Below, one piece after another: positions 26,125-37,356 of a DNA stretch of 53,378 nucleotides. The stretch is from Hydrogenophaga sp. (GTDB lineage: Bacteria > Pseudomonadota > Gammaproteobacteria > Burkholderiales > Burkholderiaceae_C): assembly GCA_018993155.1 (NCBI GenBank), contig JAGKSX010000086.1, forward strand, positions 1 through 53,378, in the 5' to 3' direction. The notes beneath the pieces were generated by a model. It did no database searches. It saw only the letters and a list, made by a program, of their open reading frames with translations, and had not been told where the DNA came from. The position numbers and the translations under genes are program-made. Every line of letters begins with the position of its first letter. The first letter of the stretch is position 1.

Positions 26125-27253
26125 CGAGGCGGGCCGCTTTTTTCGCGGCGCGGCGATCCCGGCCGAGCGACACGCGGGCCACGACCCACAGGGTGTAGAA
26201 GCCCACGAACAGGATCAGCAGGTCCACCGACCAGGGCCTGGCGGGGTTCGTGGCGCCGAACACGGCCAGCGCCAGCAGGGCCACCACCAGGTGGGCGCAG
26301 AACACCGGCAGGGCCGCCTTGCCCAGGGTTTCCAGGGGCCGCCAGCGCGGCAGGTGCCGTTTGAGCCAGGGGCCGAAATGCATCACCAGCACCAGCAGGG
26401 CCAGCAGGTTGATCAGGCGCAATGGGCCCAGGTGCCATTTGTCGAACATGAGGTTGACCACCGAGCCATCGGGCATCGGCGTCTGTCCCACGGCGTGGCG
26501 CCAGAGGAAGGCGCAGGCCGCCAGGGCGAGGGCGGTGCGCACCATCCAGCCCGGAAAGCGCGTGGAGGTGCGGTCCGGGCGGCTGTGCTCGGTGCCCATC
26601 CACAGGCCCATGGTCCACAGGAACTGCCAGGCGAAGATTTCGAAGGCACCCATGTCGCGGTAGCGCACCGGCATGTCGAACCAGCCGAAGGCCATCTGGT
26701 AGAGCGCCGGGCCCAGGCCGAACTGGGCGCCGAACCACAGCGCGAGGCTCAGCGCGATCACCGCGCGCCAGCCGTGCTCCCGGCCGTGCAGCAGCACCAG
26801 CGGGCTGAGCAGCATGAAGACGATGTAGATCGGCAGGATGTCCAGCAGCGCCGGGCTGTAGAGCAGCAGGCCGGCGCTCAGGGTGGCGACCACCGGCCGT
26901 TCGAGGAAGAAGGCGAGCAGGTCGGTCACGGCGCCTTCGCGCAGCGCCAGGCCCAGGCCGGCGATGGCGGTGAAGGCGAACAGGACCAGGGCCAGCTGGC
27001 AGGCGTAGAGCTTGAGCGCGCGGTTGAAGAAGGCGTTTTTCATCGCCTCCGCGCCCTGCGTGTCGGCCCTGGTGGAATACACACGGCCGGCCATGTAGGC
27101 CGACAGCAGCACGAAGCCCTCCGCGGCCGACACATAGCCCAGCGGCTGACCCAGCGGGTCCGCGAGCTTCGTGGGCAAGTGGGTGAGGGTCATCAGCACG
27201 AGCATCAAGCCGCGCATGGCATCCAGTTCCCACTGGCGATCGTCCTGGCTCAT
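26099..27253 (-). CDS. OpgC-like membrane acyltransferase, copy B
   Basis: 384 residues from the ATG at 27253. Polytopic, about ten hydrophobic segments. Opens RQWELDAMRGLMLVLMTLTHLPTKLADPLGQPLGYVSAAEGFVLLSAYMAGRVY, the OpgC-domain signature seen in succinyl/acyltransferases acting on periplasmic glucans; LYSPALLDILPIYIVFMLLSPLVL and LFDKWHLGPLRLINLL-type segments follow, with LGKAALPVFCAHLVVALLALAVFG near the end. It is clearly paralogous to the gene immediately upstream (27350-28492). The acyl donor and acceptor are unknown. The 3' end overlaps the SGNH hydrolase gene on the opposite strand. Confidence 0.85.
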   Translation of the reverse strand: MSQDDRQWELDAMRGLMLVLMTLTHLPTKLADPLGQPLGYVSAAEGFVLLSAYMAGRVYSTRADTQGAEAMKNAFFNRALKLYACQLALVLFAFTAIAGLGLALREGAVTDLLAFFLERPVVATLSAGLLLYSPALLDILPIYIVFMLLSPLVLLHGREHGWRAVIALSLALWFGAQFGLGPALYQMAFGWFDMPVRYRDMGAFEIFAWQFLWTMGLWMGTEHSRPDRTSTRFPGWMVRTALALAACAFLWRHAVGQTPMPDGSVVNLMFDKWHLGPLRLINLLALLVLVMHFGPWLKRHLPRWRPLETLGKAALPVFCAHLVVALLALAVFGATNPARPWSVDLLILFVGFYTLWVVARVSLGRDRRAAKKAARLVSPSGAGR

Positions 27254-27349
27254 GGCGGTGGTGCGGGGCAGGTGGCGTGCCTGCCAGGTGATTCGATCCC
27301 TGATCGGGGCCGCAAAGCCCTGCAAAGTTCCCCGGCATGGGGAGGCGCG

Positions 27350-28492
27350 TCACTGGGCCTGGGAACGCGCGCGCCAGAAGACGCCGGGGCGCCGGCCGGC
27401 GCGCTCGCGCGCCTCCACCAGCATGGCCACCGCGAACAGGCCCGCGAACGCGGCCAGCAGCAGCGCGACGTCCGTGGTCCAGGGGCGCACAACCTGGGTT
27501 GAGCCGAAGAAGGCGAGGGTGAACAGCGCGATCACGATGTGGGCGCAGAAGACCGACAGGGAGTGCCGCCCCAGCAGCTCCAGCGCGTGCGGGCGCGGCA
27601 GCACGCGCACCAGCCAGGGGCCGGCGGCCATGAGCAGCACGAAGACGCTGGCGAAGTTCAGCACCCGCATGGGCCCGAGCGACCATTTGTCGAGCAGCAG
27701 ACCGACGGCGGGCAGCCAGGGCAGCGGGTCCTGCCCCGCGATGTGGCGCCACGCCAGCATGGCCCCGGCGTACACGGCCGCCGGCGCCAGCACCCAGCCC
27801 GGCAGGCGCGGCCAGGGCTGTTCGCGCGCGCCGAGCCACAGGCCCGCGACCCACAGGGCCTGCCAGGCCAGCCAGTGGAAGGCGCCCATGTCCTTGTACG
27901 GGATGGGCAGGCCGGTCAGCGCCACGACCAGGTCGTACACGCCCCGGCCCAAGCCCCACTGTTCGCCCAGCCAGAGCAGGCCGCTGACGGCCAGCACGCC
28001 GAGCCAGCCGCGTTGCAGGCCGTGGCGCAGCAGCCAGGGGCTGGCCAGCATCATGAAGATGTAGAGCGGCAGGATGTCCAGCAGCGGCGGGTTGTGCAGC
28101 AGCAGGGCGGCGCCCACCACGGCGGCCTGCGGGTCGATGAAGAAGAATTCGAGCAGGCCGGTGACGCCGCCCTGCCGGTTGAACACCCCGAGCCAGGCGA
28201 TGACGGTGAAGGCCAGCAGCAGCAGGCCCAGCTGGCACAGGTAGAGCTTGCGCACCCGTTCATGGAAGGCGGCCTGCATGGCGGGCAGGCCGTCGCGCCG
28301 GGCGCGGCGGCCGTACACGCGGCCGGCCATGAAAGCCGAGAGGAACACGAAGCCTTCGGCCGCCGATACAAAGCCGAACGGCTGGCCCGATGGCAACGAA
28401 TACATCGTCGGCATGTGGGTCAGCGTCATCAGGACGAGCATCAGGCCCCGCAGGGCGTCGAGCTCCCAGCGGCGTTGCGGGGCGTGTGGCAT
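27350..28492 (-). CDS. OpgC-like membrane acyltransferase, copy A
   Basis: 380 residues from the ATG at 28492; an upstream in-frame extension overlaps nhaA and was rejected. Same architecture as the downstream copy: RRWELDALRGLMLVLMTLTHMPTMYSLPSGQPFGFVSAAEGFVFLSAFMAGRVYGRR, HNPPLLDILPLYIFMMLASPWLL, YKDMGAFHWLAWQALW, LLDKWSLGPMRVLNF, LGRHSLSVFCAHIVIALFTLAFFGS. The pair probably arose by tandem duplication. It lies 25 bp downstream of nhaA on the same strand, so the three genes may be cotranscribed. Confidence 0.85.
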   Translation of the reverse strand: MPHAPQRRWELDALRGLMLVLMTLTHMPTMYSLPSGQPFGFVSAAEGFVFLSAFMAGRVYGRRARRDGLPAMQAAFHERVRKLYLCQLGLLLLAFTVIAWLGVFNRQGGVTGLLEFFFIDPQAAVVGAALLLHNPPLLDILPLYIFMMLASPWLLRHGLQRGWLGVLAVSGLLWLGEQWGLGRGVYDLVVALTGLPIPYKDMGAFHWLAWQALWVAGLWLGAREQPWPRLPGWVLAPAAVYAGAMLAWRHIAGQDPLPWLPAVGLLLDKWSLGPMRVLNFASVFVLLMAAGPWLVRVLPRPHALELLGRHSLSVFCAHIVIALFTLAFFGSTQVVRPWTTDVALLLAAFAGLFAVAMLVEARERAGRRPGVFWRARSQAQ

Positions 28493-28517
28493 CAGGGAAA
28501 ACCAGTAGAGCCCGCGA

Positions 28518-29759
28518 TCATGCCAGAGGGGCGCTGCGGCGGGCCCGCCAAGCCTGCAGAAACCCCCAGGACAGGCCGAGCACGGCCGCCAGCAGCGAGG
28601 CCAGCAGCACGCCCAGCTTGGCGGCGCCAAGCAGCTGGGCATCGTCGAAGGCCAGCGTGGCGATGAAGATGGACATGGTGAAGCCGATGCCGGCCAGCAG
28701 GCCCACCAGGCCGACGCCGGACCAGGTCACACCGCCGGGCAGCTGGCACAGACCCAGGCGCACCGCCAGCCAGCTGGCGCCGACCACGCCGAGCGGCTTG
28801 CCCAGCACCAGGGCCAGCACCACGCCCAGGGTGACGGTTTGCGCGCTGCCCGTGCCGAGGTCCACGCCATCCAGCGTCACGCCCGCGTTGGCCAGCGCGA
28901 ACAGGGGCATCACTCCATAGGCGACCCAGGGGTGCAGTGCCATCTGCACGCGAATCACCGGTGCCTGCCCGCGCATGCGCACCGGCAGCACGGGCGTCAT
29001 GAGGCCCAGCACCACGCCGGCCAATGTGGGGTGGGCGCCGGTCTGCAGCAGGCCCAGCCAGAGCACCGCCCCAGGGACCACGTAGGCCCAGGCCGAGCCG
29101 ATGCCGATCTGCTGCAGGCCCAACACCATGAGCACGCCCAGGCCGGCCACCAGCAAGCCACTGAGATCCAGACCGCCGGAATAGAACAGCGCGATGATGA
29201 GCACCGCGACGATGTCGTCGATGATCGCCAGCGCCAGCAGCAGCACCCGCACATTGCCCGGGATGGAGCGGCCGAGCAGGGCCAGCACACCCACGGCGAA
29301 CGCGATGTCGGTGGCGGTGGGCACGGCCCAACCGCGCAGTGTGGTGGGATCGGTGTTGAGCGCGACGTAGATCAGCGCCGGCACCAGGACCCCGCCCAGT
29401 GCGGCGGCCAGGGGCAGGGCGGCGAGCTTCAGGCTGGCCAGCGCCCCTTCGTGGATTTCGCGCCGGATTTCCATGCCCACCACCAGGAAGAACACGGCCA
29501 TCAGGGCGTCGTTGATCCAGAAGTGCAGCGGCTGGCTGGATACGTAGGGGCCCAGGCCGATGGTCAGCGGTGCGTGCCAGATGGCGTGGTAAGTGCCCGA
29601 TGCGGGGGAGTTCGCCCAGATGAGGGCAATGGCGGCAGCCAGCATCAGCACGATGCCGCTGACCGCTTCGATGTGGAGAAAACGGGAGAGGGCGGCGAAT
29701 GCGCGGTCGGCGGCAAGCTGGGCGCGCGGCGGGGTCTGCCGGGTAGGGGCTCGGTTCAT
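28518..29759 (-). CDS. nhaA: Na+/H+ antiporter NhaA
   Basis: 413 residues from the ATG at 29759 ([14 protein letters not shown]). Membrane segments throughout; conserved motifs include [42 protein letters not shown] (transport Asp of TDIAFA) and [21 protein letters not shown] with the paired aspartates that bind Na+, plus [10 protein letters not shown] and [20 protein letters not shown]. It exchanges two protons for one sodium across the inner membrane. It is divergent from the tadA fusion gene across 124 bp. Confidence 0.95.
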   Translation of the reverse strand: MNRAPTRQTPPRAQLAADRAFAALSRFLHIEAVSGIVLMLAAAIALIWANSPASGTYHAIWHAPLTIGLGPYVSSQPLHFWINDALMAVFFLVVGMEIRREIHEGALASLKLAALPLAAALGGVLVPALIYVALNTDPTTLRGWAVPTATDIAFAVGVLALLGRSIPGNVRVLLLALAIIDDIVAVLIIALFYSGGLDLSGLLVAGLGVLMVLGLQQIGIGSAWAYVVPGAVLWLGLLQTGAHPTLAGVVLGLMTPVLPVRMRGQAPVIRVQMALHPWVAYGVMPLFALANAGVTLDGVDLGTGSAQTVTLGVVLALVLGKPLGVVGASWLAVRLGLCQLPGGVTWSGVGLVGLLAGIGFTMSIFIATLAFDDAQLLGAAKLGVLLASLLAAVLGLSWGFLQAWRARRSAPLA

Positions 29760-29799
29760 GGACGTATCAACTCCGCGCGGCGGCCCGACCAGCGCTTGA

Positions 29800-31275
<1,476 letters not shown>

Positions 31276-31299
31276 TCGAGCCCTTTTTCGCCCAACACC

Positions 31300-32298
31300 A
31301 TGAGCCACGGTCATACGCACACGCCCGCCTGCAGCCCCGATTGCAACCACAGCCACCACCACGGCACCAAGCACATCTACATCTATTCGCCCTCCAGCGC
31401 GGTGCGCGACAAGGCCGCGTTCCGCCGTGGCGTTGCGCGGCTCAAGGCGCTGGGCCACGAGGTCGAGATCGACGAGGCGGCGCTGAGCAGCCACATGCGC
31501 TTCGCGGGCGACGACGCCACGCGATTGGCCGCCATCGAGCGCGCCTCCGCCAGCGGCGCGAACGTGGCGCTGATTTCGCGCGGGGGTTATGGACTCACGC
31601 GCATCGTGGGAGACCTGCCTTTCAAGAAGATTGCCAAGGCGATCGAGCGCGGCACCCAGTTCGTGGGCCTGAGCGATTTCACGGCGCTGCAGATGGCGGT
31701 GCTGGCCAAGACCGGTGCCGTCACCTGGGGCGGCCCGGCATTGGGGGAGGACTTCGGCGCCGAAGTGCCGGACGACATCATGGAAGCCTGCTTCGACGAC
31801 CTGCTCGTGGGCCATGGCGAAGGCTCGGGCTGGCGGCTGCCGGTGTCGGACGCGAAGGCGGCACCGCGCAAGGACGGCGAGGAAGCGCCCGTGTTCCGTC
31901 TGCGCGGTGCCACGCTGTGGGGCGGCAACCTCAACGTGATCTGCGCGCTCGTGGGCACACCTTATCTGCCTCAGGTCAAAGGCGGCATCCTGTTCCTGGA
32001 GGACGCGAACGAACACCCGTACCGCATCGAGCGCCAACTCACGCAGTTGCTCAACGCGGGAATCATCGGCCAGCAGAAGGCGGTGCTGATGGGCTCGTTC
32101 AACCGCTTCAAGCTGGTGCCGGGTTACGACCGGGGTTTCAAGCTGCAGACGGTGATCGACTGGATGCGCACGCGCACGAAGACGCCGGTGTTCACGGGCC
32201 TGCCCTTCGGGCACGTGCCGACCAAGGTGTTGCTGCCCGTGGGGCGCAAGGTGGATCTGATGGTGGAAGGGCGCGATGCCCTGATTTACTGGGGCTGA
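31300..32298 (+). CDS. ldcA: LD-carboxypeptidase (S66) with His-rich N-terminal extension
   Basis: 332 residues. S66 peptidases remove the terminal D-Ala from murein tetrapeptides in the cytoplasm during peptidoglycan recycling. Core motifs: IYIYSPSSAV, LISRGGYGLTRIVGDL, VGLSDFTAL with nucleophile Ser125, LWGGNLNVICALVGTPYLP, GILFLEDANEHPYRIERQL (Glu) and FTGLPFGHVPTKVLLPVG (His). Unusual is the first 25 residues, MSHGHTHTPACSPDCNHSHHHGTKH, with eight His and two Cys, which look metal-binding; no export signal is present. It begins 24 bp after the tadA fusion gene and is probably cotranscribed. Confidence 0.9.
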   Translation: MSHGHTHTPACSPDCNHSHHHGTKHIYIYSPSSAVRDKAAFRRGVARLKALGHEVEIDEAALSSHMRFAGDDATRLAAIERASASGANVALISRGGYGLTRIVGDLPFKKIAKAIERGTQFVGLSDFTALQMAVLAKTGAVTWGGPALGEDFGAEVPDDIMEACFDDLLVGHGEGSGWRLPVSDAKAAPRKDGEEAPVFRLRGATLWGGNLNVICALVGTPYLPQVKGGILFLEDANEHPYRIERQLTQLLNAGIIGQQKAVLMGSFNRFKLVPGYDRGFKLQTVIDWMRTRTKTPVFTGLPFGHVPTKVLLPVGRKVDLMVEGRDALIYWG

Positions 32299-32314
32299 AG
32301 GCCTTGTGGCGAGA

Positions 32315-32650
32315 TCAGGACCTGCGCGCGCGGCCAGCGTCGATCAGGCTCTTGGGCACCAGGCCCTGGAACACCGGCGAGAGGCTTTGCACGCGGTGCA
32401 CCGCAAGTGCCTCGCCGTGCAACTGGCTCAGCACGGCCACCATCTCGGCGCGTGCGAACCACAGGGCGTGCGCGTCGTGCAGGTACTTCAGCTTGCGCGT
32501 GAGCTGCGGGTTGGCCTTGGCGCCTTCTTCGCCCAGCACCGCGAGCATGGCTTCGCGCACCGGCTCCAGGGACTCGGGCGAGTCCTTGCGCGTCTCGGGG
32601 CTGAGAAGGGCGGAAATGCTGTTGCGGATACCGGGTTTGAACCAGCGCAT
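32315..32650 (-). CDS. Small conserved protein of unknown function
   Basis: 111 residues from the ATG at 32650 (MRWFKPGIRNSISALLSPETRKDSPESLEPVREAMLAVLGEEG). Soluble, mostly helical by composition, with no signal peptide or membrane segment; charged Arg/Glu-rich N-terminus and LKYLHDAHALWFARAEMVAVLSQLHGE in the middle. I recognise no characterised family. It is convergent with ldcA (16-bp gap). Upstream, around 32676-32695, there is a TGTA...TACA-type symmetry that could be an operator. Confidence 0.65.
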   Translation of the reverse strand: MRWFKPGIRNSISALLSPETRKDSPESLEPVREAMLAVLGEEGAKANPQLTRKLKYLHDAHALWFARAEMVAVLSQLHGEALAVHRVQSLSPVFQGLVPKSLIDAGRARRS

Positions 32651-32980
32651 GGAAGTGGCCTCAACGACTTTGTACTAATTGGATACAGGATACGTCGCGA
32701 CACCACGGATGTGCAATCGGGAAAGTTTGACAACACTCAAAAAACAACAAATAAATCATATGTTTATCGCCGATTTTTGATTGACTTCATGAGGTGTGTA
32801 ATACCTTTTTACGCATTCGTTAACAATTGGCATCGACGTGGTGCCATCGAGCAGGCCGGGTCGGGTGCACTTTTTTTCAACCACCAGGACCCGCTTTCGA
32901 GGGCCCGAAACGGCGGTTTTCCGACACGCCTTCATACATTGGGTGGTGTGTTGTAATCCAGCCGATATGTCTTCTTTCCT
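32651..32980. other. AT-rich divergent regulatory region
   Basis: About 330 bp, markedly richer in A+T than the rest of the window, between a leftward small gene and the rightward cyclase-FHA gene. No protein-like frame is supported. It contains at least one promoter-like pair (annotated separately), another TTGACA at 32727-32732 with an AT-rich stretch 17 bp on, and a T-run at 32870-32877. Confidence 0.5.
32777..32804 (+). promoter_or_regulatory. Candidate sigma-70 promoter for the cyclase-FHA gene
   Basis: TTGATT at 32777-32782, 16-bp spacer, TAATAC at 32799-32804, in the AT-rich gap. The leader to the ATG at 32981 would be about 170 nt. Confidence 0.35.
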
Positions 32981-33925
32981 ATGGCCGAACTGACAATTGC
33001 TTTCGTGGATCTGACGGGTAGCGTCTCGGTGTTTGAAACACTGGGCAACGACCGCGCCACCAAGGCCGTCACCAAGCTGACCCAGTGGATTGGCTCCATG
33101 GGCGTGGAGAACGGGGGCACGGTGGTGAAGATGCTGGGCGACGGCGTGCTGATGTCGTTCGCCAACAACCGCAATGCGGTCGACGCGATGGTGCTGATCC
33201 AGCAGGAGCACGCCAAGCGCGTCATGCAGTGGCCCGACCGCCTCAAGCTCATGATGCAGATCGGCATGGCGCGCGGCCAGGTCGTGGTGGTCGATGGCGA
33301 TTGTTTCGGCGACGCGGTCAATGTGGCCTCGCGCCTGAGCGACCTGGCCGGCCCCGAACAGATCATGGCCACCGACACCGTGATCCGCAAACTTGGCGCC
33401 CGCCATGGCGTGCGCAGCCGCAGCCTGGGGCCGATGCGCATCAAGGGCCGGGTGGAGCCCTGCGAGGTGTTCCGCGTCGAGTGGCAGCCCGAGATGCTGT
33501 CCGAGTTCCTCACGCTGCCGGCCGACCTGCACGCCCTGAGCCCGATGAAGGAGTCCGTGTTCGGAGGGTTCGAGGTGTCCTGGCTCGACACCACGCAGGT
33601 CTTCAGCCTGACCGACCTGCCGATGAAAATCGGCCGCGTGCCGGAGGCCGATTTCGTGGTGAGCGACCCGCGCGTCTCGCGCATGCACGCCAGCATCGAC
33701 ATCCGCTCGGGCAACTACGTGCTCGAAGACATCAGCAGCTACGGCACCTGGGTGCGGTTCGGCGCGGGCGACAACGTGATCGCCCTGCGGCGCCAGGAGT
33801 GCCTGCTGCACAGCGACGGCGAGATCGCCATGGGCGCGCCCTTCAGCGACTTCAGCGCGCCCACGGTGCGGTTCCGGCTGGTCGACGGCCAGATGTCGAT
33901 CGGGCCGATCGGCATCGAAAAGTAA
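32981..33925 (+). CDS. Class III adenylate cyclase with C-terminal FHA domain
   Basis: 314 residues, soluble. N-terminal cyclase domain with all catalytic residues visible: metal-binding D10 (FVDLTGS) and D54 (MLGDGVLMSF), adenine-specifying pair K50 and D111, transition-state N114 and R118 (FGDAVNVASRLSD). So it is predicted to make cAMP. After a linker, a forkhead-associated domain (about 195-300) carries GR (218-219), S233, H236 (RVSRMHAS) and the SSYGTWV loop, the phosphothreonine-binding set. This domain order suggests cyclase activity or location is controlled by a phosphoprotein. It is preceded by an AT-rich promoter region and followed by the acylase gene after 83 bp. Confidence 0.88.
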   Translation: MAELTIAFVDLTGSVSVFETLGNDRATKAVTKLTQWIGSMGVENGGTVVKMLGDGVLMSFANNRNAVDAMVLIQQEHAKRVMQWPDRLKLMMQIGMARGQVVVVDGDCFGDAVNVASRLSDLAGPEQIMATDTVIRKLGARHGVRSRSLGPMRIKGRVEPCEVFRVEWQPEMLSEFLTLPADLHALSPMKESVFGGFEVSWLDTTQVFSLTDLPMKIGRVPEADFVVSDPRVSRMHASIDIRSGNYVLEDISSYGTWVRFGAGDNVIALRRQECLLHSDGEIAMGAPFSDFSAPTVRFRLVDGQMSIGPIGIEK

Positions 33926-34008
33926 GCAGGCGCGGCAGAGAAGGCCGCGAGGCGGCGCACGGGACACCCGCGCGCCGTCGGGATCACAACAATGAGTGGG
34001 GACATTTC

Positions 34009-36522
34009 GTGCGCTGGATCAAACGACTCTTTGCCTTGCTGTCGCTGCTGGTGGTGCTCGCCGCCGCGCTGGCCGCCTTCTATGCCTGGCGCAGCCTGCC
34101 GAAAACCGAGGGCAGCCTCAACCTGGGTGGGCTGTCCGCGCCGGTGAAGGTGCACCGCGACGCAAGCGACGTCACGCACATCCTGGCCGGCAAGCCGCGC
34201 GACGCCTGGATGGCCATGGGCTACGTGCACGCGCAGGAGCGGGGCTGGCAGCTGGAATTCAACCGCCGCATCATGCGCGGCACCTTGTCCGAGGTGCTGG
34301 GTCCGACCACGCTGGAGACCGACAAGCTCATGCGCACGCTGGGCATCCGGCAGGCCGCGCGCCAGCAGCTGGAAACCCTGCCAACCGAGGCCCGCGAAGC
34401 CCTGCAGGCCTACAGCGACGGCGTGAATGCCTTCTTCGCCCACAGCGAACAACTGCCTTCGCCCGAGTTCCTGTTGCTGGGCGTCAGCCCGCGCGAAGAA
34501 GCGGCCGCGGGGCGCTACTGGGACCCGGTCGATTGCGTGGCCTGGTCGCTCATGATGGCGCTGGACCTGGGCGGCAACTGGGGCAACGAGTTCGCCCGGT
34601 TCACCGCGCTGGAGGCGATCGACACCAAGGCCCTGTGGGAGCTGTTCCCGCCCTACCCGGGCGAACAGCCCGCGGCCACCGCCGATCTCGCCAGGCTCTA
34701 CCGCGAACTGGGCGTCTACCGGGGCAAGCCAGTCACGACCTCGAAGGCCGAGGTGCCGGCCGCATCCGGCATCGTCGCCTCGGCGCGCGGGCAGATCGGC
34801 GCGGAGCTGCAGCGCTGGGCCGACGAGCTGGGCAACATCGAGGGCAAGGGCTCGAACAACTGGGTGGTCAACGGCTCGCGCACGGCCTCGGGCATGCCCT
34901 TGCTGGCCAACGACCCGCACCTGGGCCTGAGCGCGCCCGCCATCTGGTACTTCGCGCGCCTGCAGGCGCCCGATGCCGACGGCATCAAGGGCATGGACGT
35001 GATGGGCGCCACGCTGCCCGGCACGCCCTTCGTGGTGCTCGGCCGCACGCAGCAGGTGGCCTGGGGTTTCACCAACACCGGCCCGGATGTGCAGGACCTC
35101 TACCTGGAGCAGATCAACCCCGCCAATCCCGCTCAGTACCGTGTGCCGTCCCCCTCCGGTGAACCGGCCTGGGCCAACTTCGGCCTGCGCATGGAGACCA
35201 TCCGGGTCAAGGGACAGCCCGACGTGAGCCACATGGTGCGCAGCACCCGCCACGGCCCGGTGCTGAGCGATGCGCAGGCACGCCATGGCGAGGTGATGGA
35301 CACCAGCCGCTTCGTGCTCGCGCTGCGCTGGACCGCGCTGGACGCCGACAACCGCAACGTGGTCGCCACCCTGGAGTCCAACCGCGCGCAATCGGTCGAT
35401 GAGCTCCAGAAGGCGTTCCGCGATTTCCATTCGCCGATGCAGAGCGTGGTGATGGCCGACCGCACGGGGCGCATCGCCTACAAGGCCGCGGGCCGCGTGC
35501 CCCTGCGCGCGCCGGAGAACGACATCCGCGGCGTTGCACCGGCGCCGGGCTGGGACGTGCGTTACGACTGGGCCGGCTGGTTGCCCTACGAAGAGACGCC
35601 GCAGGACGACGGTGCGCGCGGCTGGATCGCCACCGCCAACCAGCGCATCCACGCCGCGGACTACCCGCACTTTCTGACCCAGGACTGGGCCGCGCCCTAC
35701 CGCCAGGAGCGCATCGAAGCGATGCTGGCGCAGACCCCGAAGCACACGCTGGACTCGTTCCGCGCCATGCACGCCGACCAGCAGTCGGCCGCCACGGTGC
35801 GCCTGCTGCCGTTTCTGCAGAAAGCCAAGTCGGACCACCCGCTGGCGGCCGCCGCACAGGCTGCGCTGCGTGAATTCAACGGCGAGATGCGCGCCGATGC
35901 CGCCGCGCCGCTGATCTACAGCGCCTGGGTGGATGCCTTCACGCGCCGCGTGGTGGGTGGGCGCGTGGGCCAGGCGCGCTTCGAAGGCATGTACGGCAAG
36001 CGCCTGTTCCGCAACGCGGTGGAAGGCATTCTGGAGCGCGACGACGCGAGCTGGTGCGGTGCGGCGGGTTGCGCGGCGGCCAGCGGCCTGGCCCTGACGG
36101 ACGCCTTGAACAAGCTGCAGACCGCGCATGGCGCCGACGTGGCTGCTTGGCGCTGGGGCGATGCCCACCCGGCGATCTCGGCGCACCGCCCGTTCGGCAA
36201 CGTGAAGCCGCTGGCGGCGCTGTTCGACGTGCGCACGCCCACAGGGGGCGATCCCTTCACCGTCAACGTGGGGCAGTACCACCTGGACAAGGCCGATGCA
36301 CCGTATGCCAACCGCCATGCGGCCAGCCTGCGCGCGGTCTACGACCTCGCGGACCTGGACAACTCGCGCTTCATCTACCAGACCGGGCAGAGCGGCAACG
36401 TGTTCTCGGGCCGCTACCGCGACATGAGCGACACCTGGGTGGCGGTGCAGTACCGCGTGCTGACGATGAAGCCGGCGCAGTGGCGCACCACGCTGGAACT
36501 GCGGCCGCCGGCCGCGCCCTGA
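34009..36522 (+). CDS. Penicillin acylase-family (Ntn) hydrolase
   Basis: 837 residues from a GTG at 34009 (VRWIKRLFALLSLLVVLAAALAAFYAW), which gives an N-terminal signal or membrane anchor; the longer open frame runs antisense through the cyclase gene. The alpha-subunit region opens PVKVHRDASDVTHILAGKPRDAWMAMGYVHAQERGWQLEFNRR; the mature beta-subunit begins at Ser282 in GKGSNNWVVNGSRTASGMPLLANDPHLG, the N-terminal nucleophile after autocleavage. HGPVLSDAQ and TANQRIH later are also typical. Relatives hydrolyse amides such as beta-lactams or acyl-homoserine lactones; which one cannot be told here. Full length for the family. Confidence 0.9.
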   Translation: MRWIKRLFALLSLLVVLAAALAAFYAWRSLPKTEGSLNLGGLSAPVKVHRDASDVTHILAGKPRDAWMAMGYVHAQERGWQLEFNRRIMRGTLSEVLGPTTLETDKLMRTLGIRQAARQQLETLPTEAREALQAYSDGVNAFFAHSEQLPSPEFLLLGVSPREEAAAGRYWDPVDCVAWSLMMALDLGGNWGNEFARFTALEAIDTKALWELFPPYPGEQPAATADLARLYRELGVYRGKPVTTSKAEVPAASGIVASARGQIGAELQRWADELGNIEGKGSNNWVVNGSRTASGMPLLANDPHLGLSAPAIWYFARLQAPDADGIKGMDVMGATLPGTPFVVLGRTQQVAWGFTNTGPDVQDLYLEQINPANPAQYRVPSPSGEPAWANFGLRMETIRVKGQPDVSHMVRSTRHGPVLSDAQARHGEVMDTSRFVLALRWTALDADNRNVVATLESNRAQSVDELQKAFRDFHSPMQSVVMADRTGRIAYKAAGRVPLRAPENDIRGVAPAPGWDVRYDWAGWLPYEETPQDDGARGWIATANQRIHAADYPHFLTQDWAAPYRQERIEAMLAQTPKHTLDSFRAMHADQQSAATVRLLPFLQKAKSDHPLAAAAQAALREFNGEMRADAAAPLIYSAWVDAFTRRVVGGRVGQARFEGMYGKRLFRNAVEGILERDDASWCGAAGCAAASGLALTDALNKLQTAHGADVAAWRWGDAHPAISAHRPFGNVKPLAALFDVRTPTGGDPFTVNVGQYHLDKADAPYANRHAASLRAVYDLADLDNSRFIYQTGQSGNVFSGRYRDMSDTWVAVQYRVLTMKPAQWRTTLELRPPAAP

Positions 36523-36529
36523 ACCCGGG

Positions 36530-37330
<801 letters not shown>

Positions 37331-37356
37331 GTTCGATGCCCGATGAATAGAAAAGC

